A DNA stretch of 64,000 nt from Afipia sp. (GCA_017474385.1 JAFVHU010000152.1:146317-210316), one strand, 5' to 3'. Positions 43,332-53,595 are shown, numbered from the stretch's first letter. Numbers and translations are program-made. The notes: generated by a model not told the origin, from the sequence alone.

Positions 43332-44812
43332 CGTTCCCGAGTCCCGATGGTTTGCTTGTTGAATGTAAGTACAAATGAATATGGCGCCGGCCCTTCATAA
43401 CGGATCTGTCCCTCGGCCCCGGATGCGCGCGCGAGACCGGGAAGACGCAGCAATGCCCGCACCATTTCCATCAGAGCGTTCTCGGCAACGTATCGTCCGA
43501 AGCAGCGACGCTCCCCGTCGCCAAAATGAATGTAGCTCTCAAGCGGACGCTGCGGATCGAAGCGCCACGGCTGTGGAAATGCGTCCGGGTCAAACATGGC
43601 GGCCAGCGGTGCGGCCAGAACACGCGCGCCTGCCAGCACGATGCGCACGCGCCCGGTTCCGTTGGCGATAATTGTTTCGCGCGGACAGTCGCGGACCAGC
43701 AAAGGGAGCATCGGCCGAAACCGAAGAGCCTCATAGATATAGTGTGTCAGCGCGTTGCGCGATCTTGCCACACGCTCCGCCACAGAGCGCCGTTCGATTT
43801 CCGATGCGCTGCTGGTGAGACGTCGTTCATGGGCTTCCGCATCATCGAGCGCTGCGGCAAGCAGTTGCGCTTCTTTCAAGGCATCCGGCCGCGCCACGAG
43901 CTGATCGACCATCTGCGACGTCCCGCGGACGACCGTCGCCAGGCCGGTCGCAACCAGGCCAGTCAGGTATCGTCGTATCCAGTCTTCATCAAACCACTTT
44001 GGCGTGCCACCAGCGTGCAGCAGCGCAGTCAGGCGCGTCAGCAAGTTGTCGGGAAGCTCGTTTTGGTGCGATGCGCCGATTGCTGACTTTACAACTGCAA
44101 TCTGCTCCAGCAGTTGTTGGGTCAGGGCAACCATATCGTCACGCGAGTCGATCCAGGGCTTTGAGCCGACCGGAGGATTGACCATAATGATGCCGGCCAG
44201 GTTACGCGTGGCGCGCGCCATGCGGCGCTTGTCATTCTTCAACGGAGCGACGCCGAAATAGTCGGCGGCGATCCGAATGACGGCAGGCTCCGCAAGCTCG
44301 GCAACCATGTCGATCCGGCCGTTGGCGGCAGCGGCTATCCGCTCGCGGCATTCATCAGCGACAGCTTTCCTGATTATCTGCGGGTCAGCCTCGCGCTTGA
44401 CTACACTCTGGAGAAGCCCCCGCTCGCGCGCGTGCTGCTCGCTCCAGTCAACCGTCATCAGGAATGCCCCCCACGGCATCCCCGGCTCGATCACCTCGCC
44501 GAGCGTGAAATCATCGAAGCGTCCGAGAACCTCGCGGACATCGCTCATCTTGGTGAGAACGACGAGCTTGCCGAAGATCGAGATCGGGCGCACGCGGCGA
44601 AGCACCGTGAAGGCAAGTTTGAGAAACCAGAGATGGCAAAAGATGTAGGAACTGAATCGGTAGCTCGCCATCTGCCTGGCCAGCGAGATCTTCTGCCAAA
44701 GCCGGGTCAGAGCGCCACCGTCCGTCGCCTGCCACTGTCGGCGCGGAGGCGCGGCGGCCGTGGCGCCGCGAGGTGGACCTTCGATCATTGAATCAGGAAC
44801 GTTCGTGCTCAT
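43328..44812 (-). CDS. Cytochrome P450
   Basis: 494-residue soluble-type P450. The haem-thiolate loop is FGDGERRCFGRYVAENALMEM (Cys ligand in GERRCFG) and the K-helix ExxR is EALRFRP. The I-helix region LTGLVATGLATVVRGTSQMVDQL lacks the usual acidic-Thr (D/E-T) pair: the alignable stretch reads ATGLATVVRG. Oxygen activation may therefore be unconventional, or peroxide-driven, as known for some P450s lacking this pair. It is the first gene of the P450-membrane protein-DyP operon. There is no ferredoxin or reductase partner nearby, which also fits a non-standard electron source. Substrate unknown. Confidence 0.9.
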   Translation of the reverse strand: MSTNVPDSMIEGPPRGATAAAPPRRQWQATDGGALTRLWQKISLARQMASYRFSSYIFCHLWFLKLAFTVLRRVRPISIFGKLVVLTKMSDVREVLGRFDDFTLGEVIEPGMPWGAFLMTVDWSEQHARERGLLQSVVKREADPQIIRKAVADECRERIAAAANGRIDMVAELAEPAVIRIAADYFGVAPLKNDKRRMARATRNLAGIIMVNPPVGSKPWIDSRDDMVALTQQLLEQIAVVKSAIGASHQNELPDNLLTRLTALLHAGGTPKWFDEDWIRRYLTGLVATGLATVVRGTSQMVDQLVARPDALKEAQLLAAALDDAEAHERRLTSSASEIERRSVAERVARSRNALTHYIYEALRFRPMLPLLVRDCPRETIIANGTGRVRIVLAGARVLAAPLAAMFDPDAFPQPWRFDPQRPLESYIHFGDGERRCFGRYVAENALMEMVRALLRLPGLARASGAEGQIRYEGPAPYSFVLTFNKQTIGTRER

Positions 44813-45117
44813 GACGACATCCCGCAGTTATCGCTGGCAACGCACGCGCTAAAAATCTGGATCGGCAATGGATTGGTATGCGCGGCAGATCGCAAGATAT
44901 CATCTCCACGAACGGACGGCCAATACTTCGAGGTTCACAAGCGGGAAGCAGGCGGCAGAGTTTTCGGAGAGCAAAGACCTTAGCGAACGCTCTGCAAATC
45001 TTTAATGACACCAACAGTTTGGGTGGGCGCACGGGCTCCGCTCCCTAATGCTGCAGGGCGCTGGATAGCTCGATCGCCTCCCGCTTTTGAAAATAGCTGA
45101 TCGGGATGGCTTTCGAA

Positions 45118-45133
45118 TGTGAACTCATTCACA
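45118..45133. promoter_or_regulatory. CRP-type operator TGTGA-N6-TCACA
   Basis: Exact consensus half-sites with centre ACTCAT; one more flanking base pair (A/T) is symmetric. It is centred 61 bp from a second, weaker site at 45179. It lies 306 bp upstream of the P450 gene and about 100 bp left of the pobA relic, so its original target is uncertain. Confidence 0.6.
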
Positions 45134-45178
45134 TCCCGCGCAGTTTCTGTTGCGGTGAGGCTATGGAATCCTGCGGTC

Positions 45179-45194
45179 TGTGGGTGAGATCACA
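45179..45194. promoter_or_regulatory. Second CRP-like operator (one mismatch)
   Basis: TGTGG-GTGAGA-TCACA. It has one mismatch to the palindromic consensus and is spaced 61 bp centre to centre from the perfect site at 45118, close to six helical turns, so the two would lie on about the same face of the DNA. Confidence 0.45.
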
Positions 45195-45216
45195 GACAAA
45201 CTTCTCCCTTTGCTGA

Positions 45217-46009
<793 letters not shown>

Positions 46010-46011
46010 TC

Positions 46012-46276
46012 GAAATGACGCGGCCCAGCTCCCTCGCTCCCTCAACGACCTCGATTTCTCGGCAGTCAATCTTAACTATGCCCTCAATGCCGGACTCGAT
46101 CCGAAGAAGGCGCTCCTTCTTGAGGGTGCGGATACCAACTGGAATCTGGTATTTGCGGTGCGCGCCAAGAACAAGGACACCCCCCCCTCAAGCGGTTCGT
46201 CGAACTCTATCGCTCCCCTGCGGTCAAGGACTCCACAGAAAAGAAATTCAACGGAACGATCACGACCGCGTGGTAA
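46012..46276 (+). pseudogene. MetQ/NlpA-type binding protein C-terminal relic
   Basis: Begins directly after the pobA stop with DAAQLPRSLNDLDFSAVNLNYALNAGLDPKKALLLEGADTNWNLVFAVRAKNKDT, the C-terminal third of a NlpA/MetQ protein. A run of eight C at about 46183 shifts the frame; beyond it LKRFVELYRSPAVKDSTEKKFNGTITTAW completes the family C-terminus in another frame. No start, signal peptide or N-terminal domain remains. It is a third metQ-like copy beside the two intact ones, on the opposite strand. Confidence 0.82.
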
Positions 46277-46299
46277 AGCCGCTAATTCCAAAATCGAAA

Positions 46300-46326
46300 G
46301 GCTGGCAATCACTGCCGGCCTTTTTT
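46300..46326 (+). terminator. Rho-independent terminator
   Basis: Stem GGCTGGCA / TGCCGGCC (one G-T pair), 5-nt loop, then TTTTTT. It follows the metQ relic by 24 bp and lies 27 bp from the end of the convergent metQ gene. A textbook intrinsic terminator retained by the relic. Confidence 0.85.
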
Positions 46327-46352
46327 GTTTCTCAATGTTCGAGAGGCAGGCT

Positions 46353-47153
46353 TCACCAAGCTGGGAGCACCGCTCCCTTGAACTTCGCAAGGACGAAATC
46401 GCGTACCTCCGGCGTCTGATAGCTGTCGACCAGATCGTTGACCCATGGCTTGTCCTTGTCTGCGGCGCGCACCGCAATCAGGTTCGCATATGGACCTTTG
46501 GGATCTTCGCGCAGGATCGCATCCTTCACCGGGTCGAGTCCCGCCTGCGTGGCATAGTTGGTATTGACAGCCGCGGCATCGACATCGTCGAGCGTACGCG
46601 GCGTTTGTGCCGCATCGATCTCAACGATCTTCAGCTTCTTTGTGTTCTCGACAATATCGACAATCGTCGGTTTGAAACCTACACCGTCCCTCAGTTTGAG
46701 CGCGCCCTTGTCACGCAGCAGCAGAAGGACGCGGCCGCCGTTGGTCGGATCGTTCGGGATCGACAACGTGGCGCCTTGCGGAATGGCATCCCAGCTCTTG
46801 TGCTTCTTGGAGTAAATCCCGATCGGGAAGTTTACCGTATAGCCAACGGGCTCGATCTTGTAGCCCCGATCGGCCTTCTGATTGTCTAGATAGGGCTTAT
46901 GTTGGAACGAATTGGCCTGCAACTCGCCCGACTCCAGAGCTGCATTCGGCACGACATAATCGGAGAATTCGACGATATGGATGTCGAGCCCCTTCTTCGC
47001 GGCAATTGGCTTGACCGCCTCGAGGATCTGCGCGTGCGGCCCCGGCGTCACCCCAACCTTGATGACTTGCGGCTGTTGCGCCACAGTGAGATTTGGCGAA
47101 CCGGCCACGAGTGTGCCGATTGCCAGCAACCGGACAAAATGTCTGCGCTTCAT
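46353..47153 (-). CDS. MetQ/NlpA-family substrate-binding protein (copy 1)
   Basis: 266-residue periplasmic binding protein. The ATG at 47153 has AAGGA 8 bp upstream. The signal region is MKRRHFVRLLAIGTLVAGSPNLTVAQQ; there is no lipobox Cys, so it is soluble rather than a lipoprotein. The Arg pair and following hydrophobic stretch leave Tat export possible. Family motifs: IKVGVTPGPHAQILE, EFSDYVVPNAALESGELQANSFQHKPYL, and IPNDPTNGGRVLLLL. Third intact gene of the metN-metI-metQ-metQ operon, 28 bp after copy 2. Methionine or a related sulfur compound is the family ligand; two differing copies suggest different ligands. Confidence 0.88.
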   Translation of the reverse strand: MKRRHFVRLLAIGTLVAGSPNLTVAQQPQVIKVGVTPGPHAQILEAVKPIAAKKGLDIHIVEFSDYVVPNAALESGELQANSFQHKPYLDNQKADRGYKIEPVGYTVNFPIGIYSKKHKSWDAIPQGATLSIPNDPTNGGRVLLLLRDKGALKLRDGVGFKPTIVDIVENTKKLKIVEIDAAQTPRTLDDVDAAAVNTNYATQAGLDPVKDAILREDPKGPYANLIAVRAADKDKPWVNDLVDSYQTPEVRDFVLAKFKGAVLPAW

Positions 47154-47181
47154 CAATTCAATCCTTTGAGCGAAGAGCCGC

Positions 47182-47958
47182 TCACCATGTTGCGATATAG
47201 GTGCCTTTGAAGCGGGTATCGAGGAACTGTTTGACCGGCTCGGAGTGATAAGCGCCGATCAGCTGCTTGACCCACGGCTTGTCTTTGTCTTCTTCACGCA
47301 CCGCGAGAATGTTGATCCACGGGCCTTCGAGGCTTTCGCGCGCGATGGCATCCTTCGCCGGATTGAGCCCAGCCTGAACGGCATAGTTGTTGTTGATCGA
47401 AGCCAGATCGACATCCTGCAACGAGCGCGGCAGCTGTGCCGCATCAAGCTCAACAAACTTCAGCTTCTTCGGATTCTCTACAATGTCGGCGACCGTCGCG
47501 GTCACGCCGACGCCCGGCCTCAGCTTGATCAGCCCCTGCTCCGCCAGGATCAGGAGCCCGCGCGCGCCATTGGACGGATCGTTGGCAATCGCCACGCGTG
47601 CAACTTCGGGAAGATCCGCGAGCGTCTTGTACTTGATCGAATAGACCCCCTGCGGCGACGCGATGGTGTTCGCGACCTTCACAATCTTCCAGTTCGTCTT
47701 TGATATCTGGTTCTTGAGGTAAGGCTCGTGCTGGAAGGAATTCGCCTCGATATCCTTCTGCGCCAGAGCCTGGTTCGGCACCACATAGTCCGTGAACTCA
47801 ACGACCTTGATGTCCAGCCCACGCTCGGCGGCAACCTTGCGCACGACATCGAGCACCTCGGCATGCGGCCCGGCGGTGACACCGACCCTGATGGTTTCGG
47901 CCTGGGCCGCGCCGATCAGCGCGGCAAGAGCAAAGACAGACGCCGTAAGCGTGCGCAT
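47182..47958 (-). CDS. MetQ/NlpA-family substrate-binding protein (copy 2)
   Basis: 258 residues. The ATG at 47958 has GGGAG 9 bp upstream and yields a clean signal MRTLTASVFALAALIGAAQAE. Core motifs IRVGVTAGPHAEVLDVVRKVAAERGLDIKVVEFTDYVVPNQALAQKDIEANSFQHEPYL are close to E. coli MetQ. It follows metI by 23 bp. More similar than copy 1 to the relic at 46012 in the AAQLPRSL...NPAKDAIA segment. Confidence 0.9.
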   Translation of the reverse strand: MRTLTASVFALAALIGAAQAETIRVGVTAGPHAEVLDVVRKVAAERGLDIKVVEFTDYVVPNQALAQKDIEANSFQHEPYLKNQISKTNWKIVKVANTIASPQGVYSIKYKTLADLPEVARVAIANDPSNGARGLLILAEQGLIKLRPGVGVTATVADIVENPKKLKFVELDAAQLPRSLQDVDLASINNNYAVQAGLNPAKDAIARESLEGPWINILAVREEDKDKPWVKQLIGAYHSEPVKQFLDTRFKGTYIATW

Positions 47959-47981
47959 GGAAAACAACTCCCTATAATGAT

Positions 47982-48647
47982 TCATGAACGTTGCGAGCGC
48001 TTGTCCAGGCGCCGGGCGATGGTGTCACCGATGGTCTGCACGCTTTGAACGAGCGCAATCAGCACCAAAACAACAGTCAGCATCACCTCGGGCATGAATC
48101 GCTGGTAACCGTAACGAATTCCAAGATCGCCAAGACCGCCACCGCCGACCGCTCCGACCATGGCCGAATAGCCGATCAGACTGACCGCGGTAAGCGTCAA
48201 TGCAAGCGTCACTCCCGGCATTGCCTCCGGCAGCAGAACTTTACGCACGATCTGCAACGGGCTCGCACCGAAGGCCCGCGCGGCCTCGATCAGTCCTTGA
48301 TCCACCTCGCGAATGGCCGCTTCGATAACACGAGCGATGAACGGCGTCGCCGCGATCGTCAGCGGCACGGTGGCCGCGGCGGTGCCGATCGACGTTCCGG
48401 CGATCAACCGGGTCAACGGAACAATGGCGACGACCAGGATGATGAATGGCGTCGAGCGCGTCGCATTGACGATGAGGCCCACGACACGGTTGACCGTTGG
48501 CGCCGGAAACAACTCATTAGCGCGACTGGTCGCAAGGAAGACTCCGAGCGGCAGACCGATCAGCGTTCCGAAGCAGCCGGCCAACGCCACCATCATGAGT
48601 GTATCGAGCGTCGCCCAGGCAATCATTTGCAGAAGTTCAGGAGACAT
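47982..48647 (-). CDS. metI: MetI-type ABC transporter permease
   Basis: 221-residue inner-membrane permease. Start at 48647 ([23 protein letters not shown]) overlaps the metN stop by 11 bp. The five spans and the coupling loop [26 protein letters not shown] are typical of MetI, as is [20 protein letters not shown]. Works with MetN and one of the two MetQ proteins. Confidence 0.92.
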   Translation of the reverse strand: MSPELLQMIAWATLDTLMMVALAGCFGTLIGLPLGVFLATSRANELFPAPTVNRVVGLIVNATRSTPFIILVVAIVPLTRLIAGTSIGTAAATVPLTIAATPFIARVIEAAIREVDQGLIEAARAFGASPLQIVRKVLLPEAMPGVTLALTLTAVSLIGYSAMVGAVGGGGLGDLGIRYGYQRFMPEVMLTVVLVLIALVQSVQTIGDTIARRLDKRSQRS

Positions 48648-49761
48648 AGCCGAGGTGCTCCACCGCGTTTCCGCTTGATTTGAGTTGAGCAACGATCTTG
48701 CTCACAAGATCGGGCGATGATGGTACCGAAACGATAAGCGTCCCGAACGGATGGTCCGCGATCGTCTCGACCTGCCCGTAAAGGATGTTCACGTCGACAT
48801 CGAAGGTCCGCGAGATCTGCGACAGCAGCGGCCCGCTCGCGTCGGCGCCCTTGAAGGAGACATGAAGCACAGCCTGATCGCCTGGCTGGCACGCTGCCTT
48901 GAGCCGGGCGAGCAGCCATTCCGGCGCCTGACTTCCAGTGACCGAACCGACGAACCGTTTCGTCACCTCATGCTGAGGCGACGCGAAAATGTCGAACGTC
49001 GTCCCTTCCTCGACAATCTTGCCGTGCTCCAGCACCGCCACGCGATCAGCAAGGGCTTTCACCACCGCCATTTCGTGGGTGATGAAAAGGATGGTCAGAC
49101 GAAGCTCGATATTGATCCGGTTCAGCAGCGCGAGGATTTGATCGGTCGTCTCCGGATCGAGCGCGGATGTCGCCTCGTCCGACAGCAGGACCTTGGGATT
49201 GGTCGCGAGAGCGCGGGCAATGCCGACCCGCTGCTTCTGTCCGCCAGACAGTTCGGCGGGATAACGGTCGCGTTTGTCAACCAGGCCGACCATGTCGAGC
49301 AAAGGTTCGACTCTTTTGACAATCTCGCTTTTCGACACACCAGCGATTTCAAGTGGCAGCGCAATATTCTCAAAAGCCGTTCGCGACGACAGCAAATTGA
49401 AATGTTGGAAGATCATGCCGATCGAACGTCGGGCTTGCCGCAGAGACGGCTCATCGAGCGCCGTAATTTCGGTGCCGTTGACATGCACCGAACCTTGAGT
49501 TGGATGTTCAAGACCGTTGATCAGACGGATCAGTGACGATTTTCCAGCGCCGCTGCGCCCAATGACGCCAAGGATGGCTCCCTCTGGAACCTTCAGATTA
49601 ATGTCGTCGAGTGCAACGACTTCGCAAGTACCTTTTCGCGCCGGATAGACTTTGCGAATGTCCTCAAGACGTATGCCGGATGATGCCGACGTGAGGTTCG
49701 CAAGCAATGGCGTTCCACTCTGCTGCAACCAAGGCGCGTTCATATGAGGCGTCGATTCCAT
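48637..49761 (-). CDS. metN: MetN-type ABC transporter ATPase with C-terminal NIL domain
   Basis: About 374 residues. ATPase motifs: Walker [10 protein letters not shown], signature [15 protein letters not shown], Walker [15 protein letters not shown]-loop ITHEM. The segment [46 protein letters not shown] near the C-terminus is the NIL (ACT-like) domain by which methionine inhibits transport in E. coli MetNI. The start is uncertain (49761 or 49743; both lack a strong ribosome site). First gene of the operon. I see no SAM riboswitch in the 236 bp upstream. Confidence 0.9.
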   Translation of the reverse strand: MESTPHMNAPWLQQSGTPLLANLTSASSGIRLEDIRKVYPARKGTCEVVALDDINLKVPEGAILGVIGRSGAGKSSLIRLINGLEHPTQGSVHVNGTEITALDEPSLRQARRSIGMIFQHFNLLSSRTAFENIALPLEIAGVSKSEIVKRVEPLLDMVGLVDKRDRYPAELSGGQKQRVGIARALATNPKVLLSDEATSALDPETTDQILALLNRINIELRLTILFITHEMAVVKALADRVAVLEHGKIVEEGTTFDIFASPQHEVTKRFVGSVTGSQAPEWLLARLKAACQPGDQAVLHVSFKGADASGPLLSQISRTFDVDVNILYGQVETIADHPFGTLIVSVPSSPDLVSKIVAQLKSSGNAVEHLGYVS

Positions 49762-49997
49762 GATGTTGAATAGCGAGCTGCGCGCTGGCAGCCTCTTTCG
49801 ACTATCAGAAAATCGATGCACCGCAATGCACCTATGCGACAAAGCAATACGTCGGTTACAGAATCTTGCGCGCTGAAAGATTTTTTCAAATTTCCGCCAA
49901 TGTACAGCGCGCGCGTCCTACGCTCTACTGCATGATCCGCCCGCAAAAATTCATGCATCCGAAAGAATAGCGAGACACCGTCTAACCAAGCAGCGAT

Positions 49998-50840
49998 TTA
50001 CCTCGCCATCACACCCAGCGGACTCAATCGCGGCAGCGGTGTCGCATCACGGGGAATTCTCAGAAGCTCAAGAAAATGACGCTTCAGACGCGCAAATTCG
50101 GGCTCCGTCACCAGTTCGGGGTGCCGAGGCCGCGCGAACGGCATGCGAATGTCCTCGATCACCCTGCCCGGGCGCGCACTCATCATGATGACCCTGTCGG
50201 CCAGAAACAGTGCCTCGTCGATATCATGAGTCACAAAGAGTGTTGTTGTCGGAATCTTAGTCCAGATATCGAGCAAGACGTCGTGCATCTTTGCCCGCGT
50301 CAGAGCATCCAGCGCGCTGAATGGTTCGTCCATGAGGAGCACGTGAGGATGATTGATCAGAACACGCGCGATTTCCACGCGCTGCTGCATCCCGCCGGAC
50401 AACTGCGACGGATAGAAGTTCTCGAAGCCAGACAGCCCGACCAAGGCTAGCATCTCGTCAGCCGATCGCTCCCGCTCAAGCTTTCCGATTCCCCGCATCT
50501 TCGGGCCGAAAGCGACATTTGCCCGAACTTTCTTCCAGGGAAACAGCGTGTGTTGCTGAAACACCATGCCGCGATGAGGGCTGGGAGCTGCAACCGGCTC
50601 TCCATCGACGGTCAGCTTCCCCTTGCTGATCGACAGATGACCAGCCAGCGCACCAAGAAGGGTCGACTTGCCGCACCCTGACGGCCCGAGAATGCAAACG
50701 AGCTCCCCCGGCGTCACGGAGAAATCCAGCCCGTGCACGGCCTCGAAGGCGTCAGCGCCACTTCCAAGCGAGATGGATACCTGGTCGATCTCGATCCGGC
50801 CGAAAATCAGCGTCCGATTACCAGCTCGTGACACGCTCAT
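49998..50840 (-). CDS. ABC transporter ATPase, nitrate/sulfonate/taurine type
   Basis: 280 residues. The ATG at 50840 overlaps the permease stop (ATGA). Walker A GPSGCGKST, signature LSGGMQQRVEIARVL, Walker B LLMDEPFSALDALT, H-loop VTHDIDEAL, and the C-terminal FLADRVIMMSARPGRV characteristic of TauB/SsuB/NrtD. Last gene of the binding protein-permease-ATPase operon. Confidence 0.92.
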   Translation of the reverse strand: MSVSRAGNRTLIFGRIEIDQVSISLGSGADAFEAVHGLDFSVTPGELVCILGPSGCGKSTLLGALAGHLSISKGKLTVDGEPVAAPSPHRGMVFQQHTLFPWKKVRANVAFGPKMRGIGKLERERSADEMLALVGLSGFENFYPSQLSGGMQQRVEIARVLINHPHVLLMDEPFSALDALTRAKMHDVLLDIWTKIPTTTLFVTHDIDEALFLADRVIMMSARPGRVIEDIRMPFARPRHPELVTEPEFARLKRHFLELLRIPRDATPLPRLSPLGVMAR

Positions 50841-51640
50841 CGCGCGATTGCCGGTTGCCGCCAAGGCATCAGGATTTGCCCGGAGGTCGTCAAAAGCCAG
50901 CTGCTGCCCATGCCGAACAGCCCGATGACCAGCATGCCAACGATAATGTCGGCGTAGTTTTGCAACGTGTAGGCTTCCCATGTGTAGTAGCCGATACCGA
51001 ACTGGCCGGAGATCATCTCAGCCGTCACGAGACAGAACCACGACGTGCCCATGCCGATAGCAAGGCCCGTTACGATGCTCGGCGCGGCGCCCGGCAGAAC
51101 GATCTCGCGCAAGATGGCCCAGCGCGTGCCGCCGAGACTGCGCGCCGACGCCACAAGGCGGCGATCGACATTCGCCACGCCGTGAACCGTGTTGAGGATG
51201 ATCGGAAACAACGCTCCGATAAAGGTGATGAAAATCATGGACAGCTCGGACGACGGAAACATCAGAATGGAGAGCGGTATCCATGCTACGGCCGGAATCG
51301 GGCGCAACAGCTCCAGCGGCGGCAGCAGAACATCGCTCGCGAAACGCGACCGTCCGATCGCAAAACCGAACAGAACTCCCAGCAACGCTGCTGCGCCGTA
51401 TCCCGCGAACACACGCCAGAGGCTGCTGCCGACATGCGACAGCAGCTTCGGCGAACGGAGCAACGTGAATATCGACTGCACCACCTCGGTCGGCGGTGGC
51501 ACGTTGCGAAACGTGATGACGCCGAGGTTGAGCCGCAGCGATGACGCCAGTTGCCAGAGCGCGATGCAGGCAACGATGGACCCGAAACGTATCAGCAGGC
51601 GTGTCGTTTGTAACCGGCCCTCACCTGACTTGACCGTCAT
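50837..51640 (-). CDS. ABC transporter permease, nitrate/sulfonate/taurine type
   Basis: 267 residues, six spans. Typical segments are LRPIPAVAWIPLSILMF, LFPIILNTVHGVANVDRRLVASARSLG (coupling helix) and VLPGAAPSIVTGLAIGMGTSWFCLVTAEMI. Follows the binding-protein gene by 3 bp and overlaps the ATPase gene by 4 bp. Confidence 0.92.
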   Translation of the reverse strand: MTVKSGEGRLQTTRLLIRFGSIVACIALWQLASSLRLNLGVITFRNVPPPTEVVQSIFTLLRSPKLLSHVGSSLWRVFAGYGAAALLGVLFGFAIGRSRFASDVLLPPLELLRPIPAVAWIPLSILMFPSSELSMIFITFIGALFPIILNTVHGVANVDRRLVASARSLGGTRWAILREIVLPGAAPSIVTGLAIGMGTSWFCLVTAEMISGQFGIGYYTWEAYTLQNYADIIVGMLVIGLFGMGSSWLLTTSGQILMPWRQPAIAR

Positions 51641-51643
51641 GGA

Positions 51644-53056
51644 TCAACGGCTCGCTACGAGGGTTTCCCTCGCGCCGGCATAATCCACGACCTGACCGCC
51701 TTTGCCCTTTGCCCAGTTTTCAGCTGCACCTTTCGACAGGAAAGCGTTGAGCTCACCGCCCGATGCCCGCACGAACCACGCCTGTTGGGCGAACAGCTTG
51801 ATGCCGCTTTCACGATCCTGCGCATAGACGACACGAGCCGTCTTGCCCTCCTTCTCGATCGCGGCCAGCGACTGGAGCGCATTCTCGGGCGAGGAATAAT
51901 GACGGACAAGCGGCTCACCTTTTACCCATATCTGGGCAACGCGCGTCACATCGGTGATGTCCGCGCCAGTCGCCGCGTCCTTGGCCTTGAGCGGAAGTTG
52001 CGCATAGTTTTTCAACTCAGCATCGTAATCGCGCCTAGCCTGTGTCAGTGCGGTGCGGATATACTTGTCGGTTACAAACTGGTTGATATCGAGATCACTG
52101 TCCGCCCGCTTGAGAAACTTGAGAGTTTCAATCGAGGTCTGCACAGCCTGACGGTATTCCGGCTTCCAGGTCACGCCGCGAGTCTGAAGACCAAGCGGGC
52201 CGTGGAACAGATAGTTGACCTCCGGCTCAATACCCGTCACCTGCGAAATCAATTCGCTGTACTTCTCCGGCTCGGCAGCAATCAGGCTGTCGGCCTCGAG
52301 GGCGGCGCGAAGATAAGCGACCACAATTTCCGGATACTTCTCGGCGTACTCGGCATCGACCAACCCGCCATGGAAGGTCGGGGCGTTGGCCTGCGAGCCA
52401 TCGAAGATCTTCCGGGCAAAGCCGCGCCAGGGAAACAGCTCCGCGAAAGGCACGAAATCGGCATGCGCCTCAATCTTGTTGGCCTGAAGCGCCGGTCCGG
52501 CCACCTCCGGCGCCTGCGTAATGATGTTGACGTCGGTTTCCGGATTCCAGCCCTGCGCCTTGATCGCCCTTAGCAACATACCGTGAGATGTTGATGCAAA
52601 CGGCACCGAGATTGTCTTGCCCTTCAATTCCGCGATCGACTGAACCGGCGAACCGACAGGGACGACGATGCCGTTACCGCTTCCCTTCGTACTTCCTGAC
52701 AGGGTGGAGATGAAAAGGCTGCGGCGGCCGGCTTTCTGGAACGCCACGCCGTTCAGCGAGCCGGGGAAGTCAGCCATCGCGCCAAAATCGAGCTTGCCCG
52801 CCACCATCTCGTTGGTGAGCGGTGCACCGCTGGTAAAATTCTTCCACTGGATGTCATAGGTCACATCCTTGTATTTCCCGTCGCGCGGAAGGTGCTTTTC
52901 AAGAAGCTTCAGTTCGCGAATGAGCAATCCGCCGGTTGCGCAGTTGATCGTCGTGTCCTGCGTACCAACTGCAACGCGGATGGTCTCTGCGTTGGCAGTT
53001 CCAGCAAATCCGACGGCTATTGCAACAACAACACTCGCGAAGCTGAAACGATTCAT
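51644..53056 (-). CDS. NMT1/TauA-type binding protein with an extra C-terminal domain (NosL-like)
   Basis: 470 residues, longer than the ~330 usual for this family. Signal peptide MNRFSFASVVVAIAVGFAGTANA. The binding domain covers ~24-365 (GKLDFGAMADFPGSLNG, SVPFASTSHGMLLRAIKAQGWNPETDVNII, AHADFVPFAELFPW). From about residue 365 an additional domain follows: PLVRHYSSPENALQSLAAIEK...WFVRASGGELNAFLSKGAAENWAKGKGGQVVDY. Its ending resembles NosL, a copper-binding lipoprotein family (pattern G-ELNAF, then a helix and GG-V). If correct, the protein might handle a metal or metal-bound ligand. That part is inference from pattern only. First gene of the operon, divergent from a Crp/Fnr-type regulator. 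Confidence 0.85.
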   Translation of the reverse strand: MNRFSFASVVVAIAVGFAGTANAETIRVAVGTQDTTINCATGGLLIRELKLLEKHLPRDGKYKDVTYDIQWKNFTSGAPLTNEMVAGKLDFGAMADFPGSLNGVAFQKAGRRSLFISTLSGSTKGSGNGIVVPVGSPVQSIAELKGKTISVPFASTSHGMLLRAIKAQGWNPETDVNIITQAPEVAGPALQANKIEAHADFVPFAELFPWRGFARKIFDGSQANAPTFHGGLVDAEYAEKYPEIVVAYLRAALEADSLIAAEPEKYSELISQVTGIEPEVNYLFHGPLGLQTRGVTWKPEYRQAVQTSIETLKFLKRADSDLDINQFVTDKYIRTALTQARRDYDAELKNYAQLPLKAKDAATGADITDVTRVAQIWVKGEPLVRHYSSPENALQSLAAIEKEGKTARVVYAQDRESGIKLFAQQAWFVRASGGELNAFLSKGAAENWAKGKGGQVVDYAGARETLVASR

Positions 53057-53595
53057 TTTCCTGCCCTTGCATGTATGTTCGGCCGCACGCAGTCGCCGAA
53101 CGATGAATGTCCATTAAATTCTGGATCATCCTCACAACACGCAGAAGCAATTACTTGCGAAGCATATGGGTCTATGCGGGATGATGTCAGGACCGCTTCA
53201 TATCCAAAAATGCGCCGAGAATTTTTTGCCGCGCCTTCTCCTCGCACAGTTCAATCATTCCAGCTCGCCTGCGCTTCACGCATCAGCCTTTCCAACCGCA
53301 ATTAAAATGAATCAAAAGAGTAGACTTTGGTTTCGCAACGCCCTTAGCTCGCGGTCTGCTGCGTCGCATCACCGCAAAAGAACGAGCCATGACAACGCTG
53401 AAAGCGATCCAAAGAACGGGAAAGATTCGCCACCTCGGAACGGCCGAGGCAACGCTTCGCGTCGAATGGCCGCAGCAACGCCAGCATGCATCGACAACTG
53501 GTACGGCGCAGCCACTTCGCGTCGTCTCTCCTCAGGTACGGGTTGCTGATAATTCACTTTCGCTTCCTCATGCGAATGACACGTCTGCCCTGTTC
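53057..53595. other. Divergent intergenic region, binding protein / Crp-type regulator
   Basis: About 540 bp between divergent starts. An open frame joins the regulator in frame from 53389, but it has no ribosome site and no family similarity in that part. I see no clear operator palindrome of the CRP or FNR type here. Confidence 0.4.

Noticed and set aside
49762-49997. Possible SAM riboswitch before metN
   Set aside because: I looked for the paired elements of SAM-type riboswitches and saw no convincing stem set.
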